From: Seiridium cupressi
Taxonomy: Eukaryota; Ascomycota; Sordariomycetes; Amphisphaeriales; Sporocadaceae
Assembly (NCBI GenBank): GCA_036674765.1
Contig: JARVKI010000042.1
Coordinates: 62,001-126,000 of the forward strand
DNA: 64,000 nt
Direction: 5' to 3'
Under the pieces are notes generated by a model. The model worked only from the letters and a program-made list of their open reading frames with translations, ran no database searches and was not told where the DNA came from. Below, piece by piece: positions 1 through 10,526 of the stretch. Position 1 is the first letter of the stretch, and every line of letters starts with the position of its first letter. A program made the position numbers and the translations under genes.

Positions 1-3000
1 CCAGGAGTCCTTGATCTCACCAATGGTGTGCTCAAGGCCGGCCTTCTGCCCAGAAGCCATGAACACCATGGCCAACAAGTCGCCGCTCTCAGGGTCCTTG
101 GAAGCCTCGCCCACAGTCTGAGCGCCGCTAGCCAGATCGCCGAAGGCGAACTCGGAGATGCGGTCCAACCAGCCGGAAGCGTTAGCAGCGTCGTTGATCG
201 ACTTGATTCGCTTCTTGATGGCGGCAGCGGCATCTACAGAAGTGCTGAAGGCTTTGATATCTTCGACGAGCCACTTAGGGACGTCGTTTTTGAACAGCAC
301 AATAGCTCTCTCAAGGTAGCCGATAGTAATCTTGACCGCCTGGACCGACTCTCGTAGCATGCCCAGGTTATGGAGGGAGGCAAAGTAGTCAAGGGCCATC
401 ACATTCTCTGCCAAGTCCTTTCGAGGTTTCTGGAGCTCTGCGACCTGTGCCTGTAGCATGGAGGTTATTGTGGACACGATCTCCAAATTGGCTAGGGTTG
501 ATGGTCGAGAGGCATTCTTCGTCCAAGAGGCATCAGACGATAGGACAATAAAACCAATCAGCAGGTGGACTATTGTGAAATAGTCGAGTTCGGCGCCGGT
601 GAAACATGGCTTGGCTCCTACAGCAGTAGATGCCGCCTGGTAGTTCATCAATGAGTCTTCGAACTGCTTGTAAATCAGTTTCGCTTGTAGCGAGACATTG
701 GATCGATCAAGCTCCGCCATTTGCAGAGATTTGGTTGGTTTGTACTCCTTGGCATCCTTGTACGAAATCAGTGATAGAAAGCGCTCAGTCAACAGAGAGA
801 GTTTGGCACGTCGGCCCTACTTTTGCATTAGAGAAGAGACATGGGGGGATTCTGGTAAGAACTGAATATACCGAGAGACCGGGTCCAACGCTGACAACAT
901 CTGCAAGAGTGGCTGGATCACACTCATGGTTGGGCAGGGCAGCGTTGTCCGTTACGTTGAGAAGCTCCTTGTCATCCTTGATCAGCCCTAAAAACAATGT
1001 CAGTGAACCAGATCAGGCTGATGGTCTTTTGTTGCTTACGAAGGAGGACATCGTCCTTGGTCTCAAAAGCAGGCTTGCTGCCAATTGCACGCAAACCTCT
1101 CCGATCTTCGATGTTGGCCATGATCAAGGTACAACTCTGACTAAGATTTTCCCGGGTGGCTAGAAGCCCTAGGACGCTGGGATAATTGGCGAGCTCGAGG
1201 GCAGTACGGATGTTTGTTGGAATAGTCTTCCGGATCGCAGTCCTGTAGTACTGGTGATAATCATTCATCGGGGTGCTTGCACCCGCTCGCCACATTCCTG
1301 GAGCAATGCTTGACAGTCGGTCCGAGAACAAGGGGCCGAGCGAATCGAGGGTGACATTCTTCACTCCCAGTGAACCCCACAGCAGCTTGGCTTGGGGGAC
1401 ACAACCAATGAGCAAGTAGAGTTTAGTCAAGTAGACGGGTATCGCTGCGTTCTTCTGGGAGGCTCGGCTGTAGTGCGAGTTCAACCATGATATGGCTTGG
1501 AGGACGAGCTTCAAGTCAACGTAGTGTAGCGGCGGCGCTGCGAAGGTCGGGTAGCCTGAAGTCAAGCCGGCAAGCTTCAGTAAGCATGTGGCACCGACAA
1601 TGGCCAAATCTGCAAATGGGTCGACGTCTTCGGTATCGATGCACGCGCGGAGATGTTTTTCCCGGAAACCCTGATTGTAAATCCAAACACAGGATTTAGC
1701 GAGAGATGTTAGACATTTTTGGCACAAGCCATTGCTGATGACAGCACCACAGAATTTGCATTTGGGCTTGGCTTCTCCTGCTGTTATCTCATGAGATTCG
1801 GGAGTGGTAGTAAACAAGTATCGAAACCTTAGGCGAAGGGTCAGTAACATCGTGTTCTGGAACACATCGTTTGATTCCTATCAAGACGCTTAGAAAAGAT
1901 TGCAATTCGTCATAGGGTTCGGGAATGCGTACCTTGCCACCTTCTTCGCCAATGCGTTGGAGCAAGACTTTGATTTCCTCGAAGGAGAGCTGCTCCAGGT
2001 ATGGCTTAAGATCGTCAAAGCAGGACACCAACTTGTAGTTCGAGACAATATATGCTGTAAGATGTTCAACGCGCGTGTTTTTAGTGGCGTCCAGTGCATC
2101 TGTCTTTCCATCTGTGATGATAGTAGATGATTTGTGTCTGTTGATTAGGATCGAAAGATTTGCGATCTCCATTTGCTTCCTGTAAATGGGCAAAACCTTG
2201 GTGATTTTGGAGACTTTGGTTAAGAAACCGCGAAGCTGTTTGATGGCTCTACAGGCAGGTCAGTCATGCTCCTGAATTAACAAGTCGGCGCGATCTTACT
2301 TCTTGTCATTCTCGAGATGACTTGCGGCACCGATAAACTGCTTCCAGAGCGACCAGTCCATAACTGCGCTCTGGAAAGCTCGAGATTCAGCCTCCTTTTT
2401 GGATTGGCCAATCTCTTCTGCTCGGGTGGCGGTGAAGTCGAGAATGTTCTTCATCCTCTCACGGATTTCATCGTCTTCATCTACGACGTCTTTGATGGCG
2501 ACAGGGGTCGCCGATTCAGCATTCGCGCTTTCAACCAAGTATGCAAGACCTTTGTCGAAGAGCTCTTGAGAAATCCTGAAAAGGTCATCCCAGGCCTCGT
2601 ACTTTTCAAGGAGGCTCATAATCTCCTTGAAAACAGATACGCTGCCTTCCGAAAGGCGTTTTAGTGCGTCAAACTCGGGCGTCTTCAGTAGATTAATGAT
2701 CTCCGTGTCGTCCTTGGCACAGCTGATATTGATGTGCAGCCATAGTAGCAGCTCTTCCTCGCTGGTGATGGCTCGCGGAGGAAACTCGGCAGAGGCAGGA
2801 GTCTACACAGATAATGAATACATGAGATTGATACAAATCGGACATCTGAACTCACACTATCGCGAAGATCTCGTGCCTTCTCGACCAGTCTTGTAGCGAG
2901 AGTACGAAACATGGTTTTCTTTGGGTCACTAGGTGGAAGTTGGGTCTGGCTTGAATGTCAGCCAATACATCTAGAACTTATTGGGACAAGACGTACCGAT

Positions 3001-3818
3001 AATACGTAATACGAGAGGATGTTGTAAAATTGGTGCCGAGGTTCCTTTGGGAATTTCTGATCCACCATTGCGGCAATCTTCAAGGTCAGTTAACTGAGTG
3101 CGTGACAGTTTGAAGTAGCCCACCTTCTGTGCATTGACCCAATCATCGTTGATTACGCAGGCATAGAACGAGCGGATGGCGGGAGCAGCCTTGTCAACGT
3201 CGGGCTTCCAAGCTTCCTTGACAAAGCCTGCTCGAAGAGTGCCAATAGTTGCTGCATAGTCCTTGTCGATTCTAGTACAAGTCCAGTCATACAGCTCGAT
3301 GGTCCAGTGATCTTTAACCACCTTGCCCTCTCCCAGAAGTCTCTCGACGGCTATAAAAGCGGCATACTGGTCGGCAGGAGTGTCTAGCTGTGACCGAGCA
3401 GCAGTTTCAATAGCCTAGAGTCACTGTTAACGATGGGTTCAATACTGCAGAAATCGTAGATGTAAGACATGTAGTAGATCTCCAGTGTAAGTCACACCAG
3501 TTGACCCCGAGACGCTGTCTAATCTCGGGTGTCGTCGACAGACCAAGACGAGCCATCGTTGAAGACGAACTTGAGTCCACGGCCTCTTAGGTGCGGGTAA
3601 GATGAAACCTGTGACTTGCTGGCTAAGGCAGGATTGGAGTTTCGAAGGCTGAAGAGTTGCTAGCTTACCTCGTAATAAGGATCGCGAGATCGTTTGAACT
3701 GTTGCTTGGCATAGGTGATGACCTGGGCCCATCTGCTCTCACCAAAGGCTATCTGGACATTTGCGTCGCAGTTTGGCCGCAAGGACGGCAAGCTGCCGTG
3801 CGTATAAGAGGCACTCAT
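1..3818 (-). CDS. mdm20: N-terminal acetyltransferase B auxiliary subunit Mdm20/NAA25 (3' end cut by window)
   Basis: Non-catalytic, ribosome-anchoring subunit of NatB, which with Nat3/Naa20 acetylates nascent chains beginning Met-Asp/Glu/Asn/Gln (family knowledge). The ATG at 3816-3818 opens MSASYTHGS. Splicing out 3668-3415 (254 bases, long for this window), 3123-3078 and further short introns near 2990-2955, 2860-2805, 2290-2255, 1865-1800, 1000-975 and 840-795 gives one helical, TPR-like protein reading into base 1. The best family signature is at 1415-1326: LLIGCVPQAKLLWGSLGVK, then LDSLGPLF. A C-x2-C-x8-C-x2-C cluster lies at 1760-1713. The stop codon is outside the window. Introns after the second are approximate. 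It lies head-to-tail with cox23 upstream. Confidence 0.88.
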
Positions 3819-4537
3819 GGTGATTGTATCACGTGATGCGTAGGTGGTGGTGATGGAGGGAGACGGACAGTTTCGCAAAGTTGCAGTTCTCGGTGGGGTG
3901 GCATAGCCAGTGATTAACTAGTTAGGTCTCGGAATTCACTTGGATTTGTTTGTTACGACGAGTTAAGACAGGGCCCGCAGTGAAAATTCCGACAAGCTCC
4001 AGGCGACATCATACGTAGTCGTTGTCGCATCATAAAGCCATATAGTTAGATGCCACCCGCGTCTCCTTCGTTCATCTGTACAAGACAAGCCATTTGGCCG
4101 TCACATACCCAAAAACATTTGGCGGGGTCTGAGCCCAAAGCTCCTCCATTTCTGCCCCGGTGCACGAGCCCTTCGGACTCGGCATGTCAAAAGCGGTAAG
4201 CGGTCACACCATGATTGGGTCTAGAGCAGGTACAGGCTCAGCCAGGGGTCTTACACAGCTGGTGAGCTCTGGTGAGCTCTGCTTCGGACCGCGATACATT
4301 GTAGTCATGGTTTCAAGTGCATACTGAGATTGTTCGTGATGTCAAGGAGAATAGATGTCCTTGCGGGTAAGGTCTCCTTCCTAATCCCGCATTGTACACG
4401 TTGTTTTACAATTTCTGCCCCGCGATGAGAAAGGGGCTGGCGCATACCACTCAAGGTGTATGGCCTGATACTGTCATCCCAGTCCTCTTGTCTAATCGTC
4501 ATCTTCGCCCATAGAGCTGAGCAGGGCAGAGCGTGGA
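3819..4537. other. Intergenic, mdm20 promoter and cox23 3' flank
   Basis: 719 bases between the mdm20 start and the cox23 stop. Only short stop-ridden frames are present and none resembles a known protein. It presumably holds the mdm20 promoter. GGTGAGCTCT occurs twice in tandem near 4260-4280. I see no other feature. Confidence 0.6.
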
Positions 4538-4964
4538 TTAGGAGAACCAAGAACCTCCTTCCTTCTTACGCCTATTTGTCTGCACAATATGTCAGCGCCA
4601 TCGTTTTGCCATAGCTTGCGACAGATAGACACATACCCATTCTTTCTTGCAATCTCGATATGCCCTGGGTTGGTCAGCACCTTGGACTACCCAGCACATG
4701 TTCGCCAGCGCCCTAGCTCTTCAAGACCTACTCGAAAAAGTCCGTACACATGGCCCTATCACCCCCATTCCTCTTCAGACATCGTATGCTTCGTTCGGCG
4801 GCTTCTTGGCAGGGATCGAAGTATTCGCTTTTGGATTTGCTGTCGCAGGCTATTGATCAGCACACAGTGGGTAAGACATCAAGTCTTCACAAATCATACC
4901 TGTTGAACTTGCGCTTCGTCTCCTGGTTCCAGGGGTCCTTTCCATCGCCACCTTGCGACGCCAT
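4538..4964 (-). CDS. cox23: Cox23, twin CX9C mitochondrial intermembrane-space protein
   Basis: Small CHCH-fold protein needed for cytochrome c oxidase assembly and copper homeostasis in the mitochondrial intermembrane space, imported by the Mia40 disulfide relay (family knowledge). Four exons: 4964-4900, 4839-4732, 4664-4637 (only 28 bases) and 4579-4538, giving 80 residues. All junctions keep frame and use GT..AG. The protein has DPWNQET near the N-terminus, then [17 protein letters not shown] and [15 protein letters not shown]: two perfect C-x9-C pairs, separated by the conserved stretch [10 protein letters not shown]. The tail is basic (TNRRKKEGG). The third exon is so short that the gene cannot be seen as a single reading frame. 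Identification rests on near-continuous agreement with the Cox23 family pattern. Confidence 0.93.
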
Positions 4965-5551
4965 TGTGACAGATTGTGGGTTGCTTTTACAGGTGTTCGA
5001 GATCCAGCGAATACCTCGCAAGCTTGAATGGGGAGCTCTGCAAGCGACGCCGATCCGGCCAGGGGCGCTACTGCCTGGCGTGGGCAGCTCTTTCAGTTGC
5101 GGCCAGCTGCCGGCACTGCTCATTTAATGGCCTGGGTTTTCATTGTCTGATCCAGGCATGTCGCCTGGTTCTACATATCATAGGATTTTGCACAATGTAG
5201 ACGACACAACTTGTCTGGTTCGTATCATTCGGCGATTAAAAGGCATTCAACGTGAGTTCATTGATGTACCAACATCTATGACTCAGTTTGAAAAATATTC
5301 ATAGCGTTGGCTCATGTTCTCCGGCACTTCCCTGTTCGCAGTTGGATCTCGTAAAGAGTCGCTATATACTCAAACCAGCGCCCCGAGCTTCCCAGTGCTT
5401 GAGCCTCGGCATAAGAAAGAAACACCTCAGCGAGAGGACCTCAAGTCAGCTGGTCAAAATTCGTTGGTACATAAGGCTACGCGGCCCTAATCCAAAGCTA
5501 GAGGCCTTGAGTTTTTCCTCTCCATCGATCATACTGTACCGCAAAGGCTGT
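4965..5551. other. Intergenic, cox23 promoter and BVMO 3' flank
   Basis: 587 bases without a supported gene. The first part must hold the cox23 promoter. Longer frames here, such as one at 5288-5752, run antisense to the monooxygenase end and match nothing I recognise. Confidence 0.6.
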
Positions 5552-7510
5552 CTATGGGAAGTCCCACCACTGCTCATGCAAGTTTCTCAGGTCCACGGTG
5601 GCCGGGTCCTTCAGATACGACGTGATGTCCCTCTCCGGGTCGCCTTCGGCCTTTGTGCATCCCTTGCCGAAATACCATGCCAGGCGATTTCCCGTATCCA
5701 AGAGATATTCGTACTCCCAGTCCTCCCATCTTGGATCTCTGGAGATGATTGAGACGAGACTAGCACTCCCAGGCCACAGTCCATGAATTCTCGCTCCAGG
5801 CTTGCCGCCGTTGTACCAAGAGCTGCAGTTTTCGGAGAGTACGGTCGTCTTCCAGAAGGCATCAGAGTACTGTACATAGTCGTCCGCCGCTTTCTTGGAT
5901 GGTTGAATGGACTTGATGCCTTCGCGACCAACTTTGCGTAGGATCTTGGCGTACAATGTTACTTGGGTTTCAACATTATGCGGCACCGTCCCTGAGCGCC
6001 CCGAGCCATTGGGTCCATGGATGAATAGCAGATTTGGAAATGAAGGTGTTGCAAGCCCGAGATAGGTATAAGGAAACCCGTATTCCCCGTCGTCGGACCA
6101 AATATTTCGGATATCCTTCCCATTCGCGATAATGCTGAAGGGGGGGATGGAATCCACATTGGCACCTGTGGCACAGAAGATGGCGTCCACGTAACGATGT
6201 TGCCCGTCAACTGTCTCAATCCCCGTTTCCGTGATGCGCTTGATATGCGTCTGGATATACTCGACATTCTCCGACGTGATGGCCTCAAAATACCCAGGAC
6301 CCGGTGTCAATCTTCGACAGTGTGGGGAGAAGTCCGGAATCAGACTTTTTATCAGCTCTGGCTTCCTTTTCAGCCTTTCCTCCATGAGCTTGATAAAGTC
6401 TTCCTTGGCTTTCTCGTTGCTTTCGGAACCCTTGAGCCAGCTGTCAAAGCCACGCCAATACTTCTCCTCGAAATGCTTCCTGTACTTGAGATATGCCTCG
6501 GGATCCTTTTTGAACGATTCTTTCAGCTCTTCAGAAATGGTTTTGGGCTTAATTGAGGTTGCATCTCCAGAGAAAGAGGCTGCGATCCAAGTCTTGTTCC
6601 TCGCATAATGGTCCAGATGTGCGACGCGCGGTTGGATGTTCGCTACTAGCTGGATGCCGGAGGCACCATTCCCGATCACTGCCACCTTCTTTCCAGTGGG
6701 ATCAAAAGAGGGATCCCAATTAGATGCATGTCTCAACAGACCCTTGAAGTCTTTTAGTCCGGGATAATCTGGCAATTTCCAGGCATTGAACCTGCCGATA
6801 GCTGTAAGCACGAAATCCGTCTCGTGGGTGTACACTTCCCCAGTCGTCAGGTTATGGACCTTGACAGACCATACTGAGCGCTGCTCATCCCAGCGAGCTT
6901 CCTCTACGCGTTGGGAAAGACGCAAGTACTTATAGACATCATGCTTGCGTGCGATGTTGGTCCAGTATTCGCGGATTTCTGCGCCTTGGGCAAATTCCTC
7001 CGACCACTGTGTGTTCGGTTCAAACGATGTTTGATACACATGAGCCGGAATATCGCAGCGAACGCCAGGATAAACGTTCTCAAACCATGTGCCTCCCTTT
7101 TGCATCTCTACCATCAGCCATGTACATCCCGGGGCCAGCATATAGAGTTCACTTACGACGTCCGCATTTTTCTCGAATATCGTCAACTCAATACCAGGCA
7201 CTTTGATGGGAAGAAGGACCCCAGCAATGACTCCTGATAGTCCTGCACCAATGACTGCCACTCGGAGACTCCGCGGCTCATCAACGTGCCGGTCCACCAA
7301 CGATATTTCAGGTAGGACATATTTCTGTGGCTTCCTTGCCGGCTCCGGTGCTGGTTCCTTCAAAAGTGGCTCGACTACCTCCGATGCAATAGTCTGCTCT
7401 GAAGGTTGTCCTGCCAAGTTAGTGCCGTTTGAACTCGCTTCCACATTTTGCGATGCATTTTCAAATGTAGAGGCAGTAGTTGCTTCCGGACCAATTACTT
7501 CAGCTGTCAT
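5552..7510 (-). CDS. Baeyer-Villiger-type FAD/NADPH monooxygenase
   Basis: Class B flavoprotein monooxygenase, inserting oxygen next to a carbonyl (or oxidising S/N) with FAD and NADPH. Starts at the ATG 7510-7508. An in-frame, stop-free 60-base intron at 7156-7097 (GTAAGT..CAAAAG) must be removed: the unspliced frame carries 20 extra residues, while splicing restores NADVGGTWFENVYPG, the family consensus. The mature product is 632 residues. Domains: about 80 low-complexity N-terminal residues; FAD Rossmann motif GAGLSG at 88-93; RCDIPAH; BVMO fingerprint FKGLLRHASNWD at 235-246; NADPH Rossmann motif GNGASG at 260-265. Length and motifs fit the phenylacetone/steroid/cyclopentadecanone monooxygenase branch. 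No organelle signal is evident. It diverges from the MFS transporter at 8073. Substrate unknown. Confidence 0.9.
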   Translation of the reverse strand: MTAEVIGPEATTASTFENASQNVEASSNGTNLAGQPSEQTIASEVVEPLLKEPAPEPARKPQKYVLPEISLVDRHVDEPRSLRVAVIGAGLSGVIAGVLLPIKVPGIELTIFEKNADVVSELYMLAPGCTWLMVEMQKGGTWFENVYPGVRCDIPAHVYQTSFEPNTQWSEEFAQGAEIREYWTNIARKHDVYKYLRLSQRVEEARWDEQRSVWSVKVHNLTTGEVYTHETDFVLTAIGRFNAWKLPDYPGLKDFKGLLRHASNWDPSFDPTGKKVAVIGNGASGIQLVANIQPRVAHLDHYARNKTWIAASFSGDATSIKPKTISEELKESFKKDPEAYLKYRKHFEEKYWRGFDSWLKGSESNEKAKEDFIKLMEERLKRKPELIKSLIPDFSPHCRRLTPGPGYFEAITSENVEYIQTHIKRITETGIETVDGQHRYVDAIFCATGANVDSIPPFSIIANGKDIRNIWSDDGEYGFPYTYLGLATPSFPNLLFIHGPNGSGRSGTVPHNVETQVTLYAKILRKVGREGIKSIQPSKKAADDYVQYSDAFWKTTVLSENCSSWYNGGKPGARIHGLWPGSASLVSIISRDPRWEDWEYEYLLDTGNRLAWYFGKGCTKAEGDPERDITSYLKDPATVDLRNLHEQWWDFP

Positions 7511-8072
7511 GTTGGAAGATCTTGGCAGGGCCCATCAAGTCTTTTGGATGGCTGCCGCTTCAGTCATTTAAAACGAGTTTACTAACTTTATAGATGCATC
7601 TCACCTATCAAACATTTTCATTACCGATCACGGCACTTGCGACATCTGTCGAGTATGCCTATCAGGGTCTGCCTCTGCGTTATCAGGATCGCGTATTCAG
7701 CGGGGTGAGCACGCCATCCTCACCCCTCCATTACACCATGTTGCGCCACCGAGACGAGCCCACGAGCTATCGTTCACAGCGCGTACACAAGAGTGTCACA
7801 AACACTCCGGTCCAGAATTTCCACACTTGCCAATGTGAATGGCGAGGATTGGCGTAACTAGTGGGCTCCAATGCCACGCCCCTGACTGCATCCTGGAAAG
7901 GCTGAGATGCATGAACGCTAGGACTAGACAGTGGCCTAGCCACGACAGAACCTGAACAATAGATCAAAAAGTAGATATATCCTCGAGACTGCCGTCGATA
8001 TCCCGGTCGATTCACAGAATCGCCCATCGTGACGGTCACCAGCTACAGTGGACCATTCCAGAGGACATCATC
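7511..8072. promoter_or_regulatory. Divergent promoter region between BVMO and MFS transporter
   Basis: 562 bases separate the start codons of two divergent genes, so both promoters lie here and co-regulation is likely (inference). It contains a perfect inverted repeat at 8008-8022. No coding frame here resembles a known protein. Confidence 0.65.
8008..8022. promoter_or_regulatory. Inverted repeat CGATTC-ACA-GAATCG
   Basis: Two perfect 6-base arms around a 3-base spacer, ending 50 bases upstream of the transporter ATG in the shared promoter. It has the form of a dimeric regulator site. No factor can be named. Confidence 0.3.
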
Positions 8073-9842
8073 ATGTCAATCCAACCGCGGAAAAAATGGT
8101 GGCACATCCAGTGGTATTCAGACTTGGATACTAGAGAAGAAAGAAAGCTCATTCTTAAGCTCGATCTTCTCTTTGTGCCATACGCTGTCCTATCCTAGTA
8201 AGCCGAACCGATCTGTTACGATTTTCATAAGCACTGGAGGAAATCTTCCATTCGCCTGTGGTCAACTACAAATGCTAACCTGCCACGATGTCAGTTGGGT
8301 CAAGTACATTGATCAGGCAAATCTGAGTACGTTCGTCCCTCTACCAGCCTCTCCACCAAGGGTCGCTCATCAGTCGTAGACAATGCATATGTTGCCGGAT
8401 TAAAGGAAGATCTCGGGTTCGTTGGAAACGAGTTGGTCCAGCTACAGACATTCTATATCATCGGAGCTGTAGTGGGACAGCTCCCGTTTCTATGGCTATT
8501 CACCCATGTTCCGATGCATTGGTTGATCCCATTTATGGACGTCGCCTGGGGCATCTTCACGCTTCTGCAATACCGGGTCCACTCTTACGCCGAGCTTGCA
8601 GCGTATCGATTCCTGGTTGGGTGGTTTGAGGTATGTCTCCAAGGGAGAAGTTTTAGGGACACTGAATACTCACAGAGCCTAGGCGGCATTCTTCCCAGCC
8701 ATACATTATGTGTTTGGTGAGTTTCGGCCCAAGAAACCTTCAAAGCAAGGCTGACACATGCAACAGGATCATGGTATCGTGGCGATGAGATTGCACGTAG
8801 AGGAGGTGTCTTCTATGTTGGTCTTTCTCTCGGTACATTGACTGCCGGTCTCATCCAAGCTGGAGCCTCGGCCCGTTTGGACGGTATTAATGGACTTGCC
8901 GGGTGGCGATGGATGTACATCATCTGTGCCATCATTACAATTCCGATCGGACTGCTTGGCTACTTCCTCATTCCCGGGACGCCTCAACAGCCGAATCGCT
9001 GGGTTCTCAAAGAATGGGATATCGATCTAAGTAAAGAGCGGCTCAAGAAAGCTGGACATGGAATCCATGAGAAAGTCACATTAGGCACTGTGAAGAAGGT
9101 CTTGACAAATCGACATTTCTGGGCCATCATTGTCGTTGATATCCTCTTCTGGAACGCGGGAATCCACACCTCGGCAGGCACATTCCTTCTCTGGATCAAG
9201 AGCCTGGGTAGATTCGACACGGCGCATGTCAATGAGCTCGGCACGATCGCCCCGGCCCTCGGAATTTTCTACACTCTTTTGATTTGCTTCTCCTCTGATC
9301 TTCTCCTAGGCCCGGCATGGGCCATCACACTGGCCACCTCTTGGAACGCCCTGGGTCTCCTCATTCTGGTCATTTGGAACGTCCCCGAGCCCGCCAAGTG
9401 GTTCGCATTCTCAACCATTTACGCTTCGGTAGCCATGTCCAGCGTCATTCATGGTTGGGTAAATGCGCAACTGCGAGGGTCGCCGGCTATACGATCATTC
9501 ACATTGGTGCTCATGAACGCAATCTCGCAATCTACTACGGCCTGGACACCCTTGTCGGTGTTTCCGACAGTCGAGGCACCCAGATACGTGAAGGGTTTCT
9601 CGTTCTGCTTTGCATGTGCGATACTGCTGATTGCTGCCACGCATGCACTAAAGGCTTATGCCAAACGCGTGGAGTAAGTCACGGTCTGACATTGATAATT
9701 CCGACGAATGTGAACTGATGTCTTCTGTAGAGCTAAATCTCAGGACTCGGCATCAACCCTATCTAATGAGACTCCAACTCCCCACGGCGGCGGCGGTAAA
9801 GATACAATTGAAGCTAGGCAAACTGATGGCATCAGCGAGTAG
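8073..9842 (+). CDS. MFS transporter, anion:cation symporter (Dal5/Seo1/Liz1-like) family
   Basis: Twelve-helix plasma-membrane permease of the ACS family, whose fungal members carry allantoate, pantothenate, nicotinate, biotin precursors or sulfonates. Six exons: 8073-8197, 8295-8326, 8380-8630, 8683-8716, 8767-9673 and 9731-9842. All junctions are in phase. The N-terminus MSIQPRKKWWHIQWYSD leads to KLDLLFVPYAVLSYW, then KYIDQANLNNAYVAGLKEDL, the Liz1/Seo1 pattern around helix 1. GWRWMYIICAIITIPIG marks mid-protein helices, and a central loop separates the halves. The last small exon adds a hydrophilic tail ending DGISE; without it the frame would stop at 9677. Divergent from the BVMO and upstream of two flavin monooxygenases, so it probably imports or exports their substrate or product (inference). 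Confidence 0.87.
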
Positions 9843-10526
9843 CGTAGAGGAGGGGGATGTCAATGGTGAGGAATTTGGCTGGGAGAGACATAGACCAGGG
9901 GGATTTCTGGATTCAAGCAGTCAGCTGCAGCGTTGGAGCTATTACGTACAGAGTTGGCATCCTTCCATATTAATGCAATATCGAAGTACATATAGTTTCC
10001 ATGTCTTCCAGCGCCAAAGTAGCCCTCGCATCAAGATAGCGTAGTGGAGACCAAACAAGAATATTGCAACACATCATATCCATCTGCAGTCTTACTCTGT
10101 TCCACTCATTCCCTACAGAACATGCATGGCATCATCCCGCAAGCAATCTGAGCTGATATATGGGATCTCGGCCAATGCTAAGCAGTATGCACCTACAAGT
10201 GCCGCTCGATGTGAACCAGCTGAAGCAAATAGCAATCGGCCCAGGAATATCTCGGGAGAATGGTCATGCAAAAGCAAGTCATTGCGGCCAAGTTCATTGC
10301 AATGCTGTATGATGACATTGTGGGGGACGATCACGCGAGACAGCTCCCCCCTTATCACTTGCCCCACTTGAGATGGTATCATACTGTGGCAGCGTCACGG
10401 TGCGTCCGGTATAGCTCCATGGATGTTTTATGGCTGAGTATAACCAGGTCATTTTGCGATCAGCAGTAAACCCAAGTCCACCTCTAACTTTCATTGTATG
10501 TAACAGGATAGTCCATCATAATAAAC
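9843..10526. other. Intergenic, promoter of the first luciferase-like monooxygenase
   Basis: 684 bases with no supported gene. It contains a CGG-N5-CCG element at 10398-10408, 119 bases before the next start codon. Confidence 0.55.
10398..10408. promoter_or_regulatory. CGG-N5-CCG inverted triplet
   Basis: Inverted CGG triplets with a 5-base spacer are the usual site form of fungal Zn2Cys6 regulators. This one lies 119 bases upstream of the ATG at 10527. A site this short can occur by chance. Confidence 0.25.

Noticed and set aside
3439..3732. Intermediate exon of mdm20 within the 254-base first intron
   Set aside because: Direct joining of 3669 to 3414 gives YYEAIETAARSQLD in phase, a better family fit than adding this frame.
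5288..5752. 154-codon plus frame overlapping the BVMO end
   Set aside because: Antisense to a clear gene and without similarity to any family.
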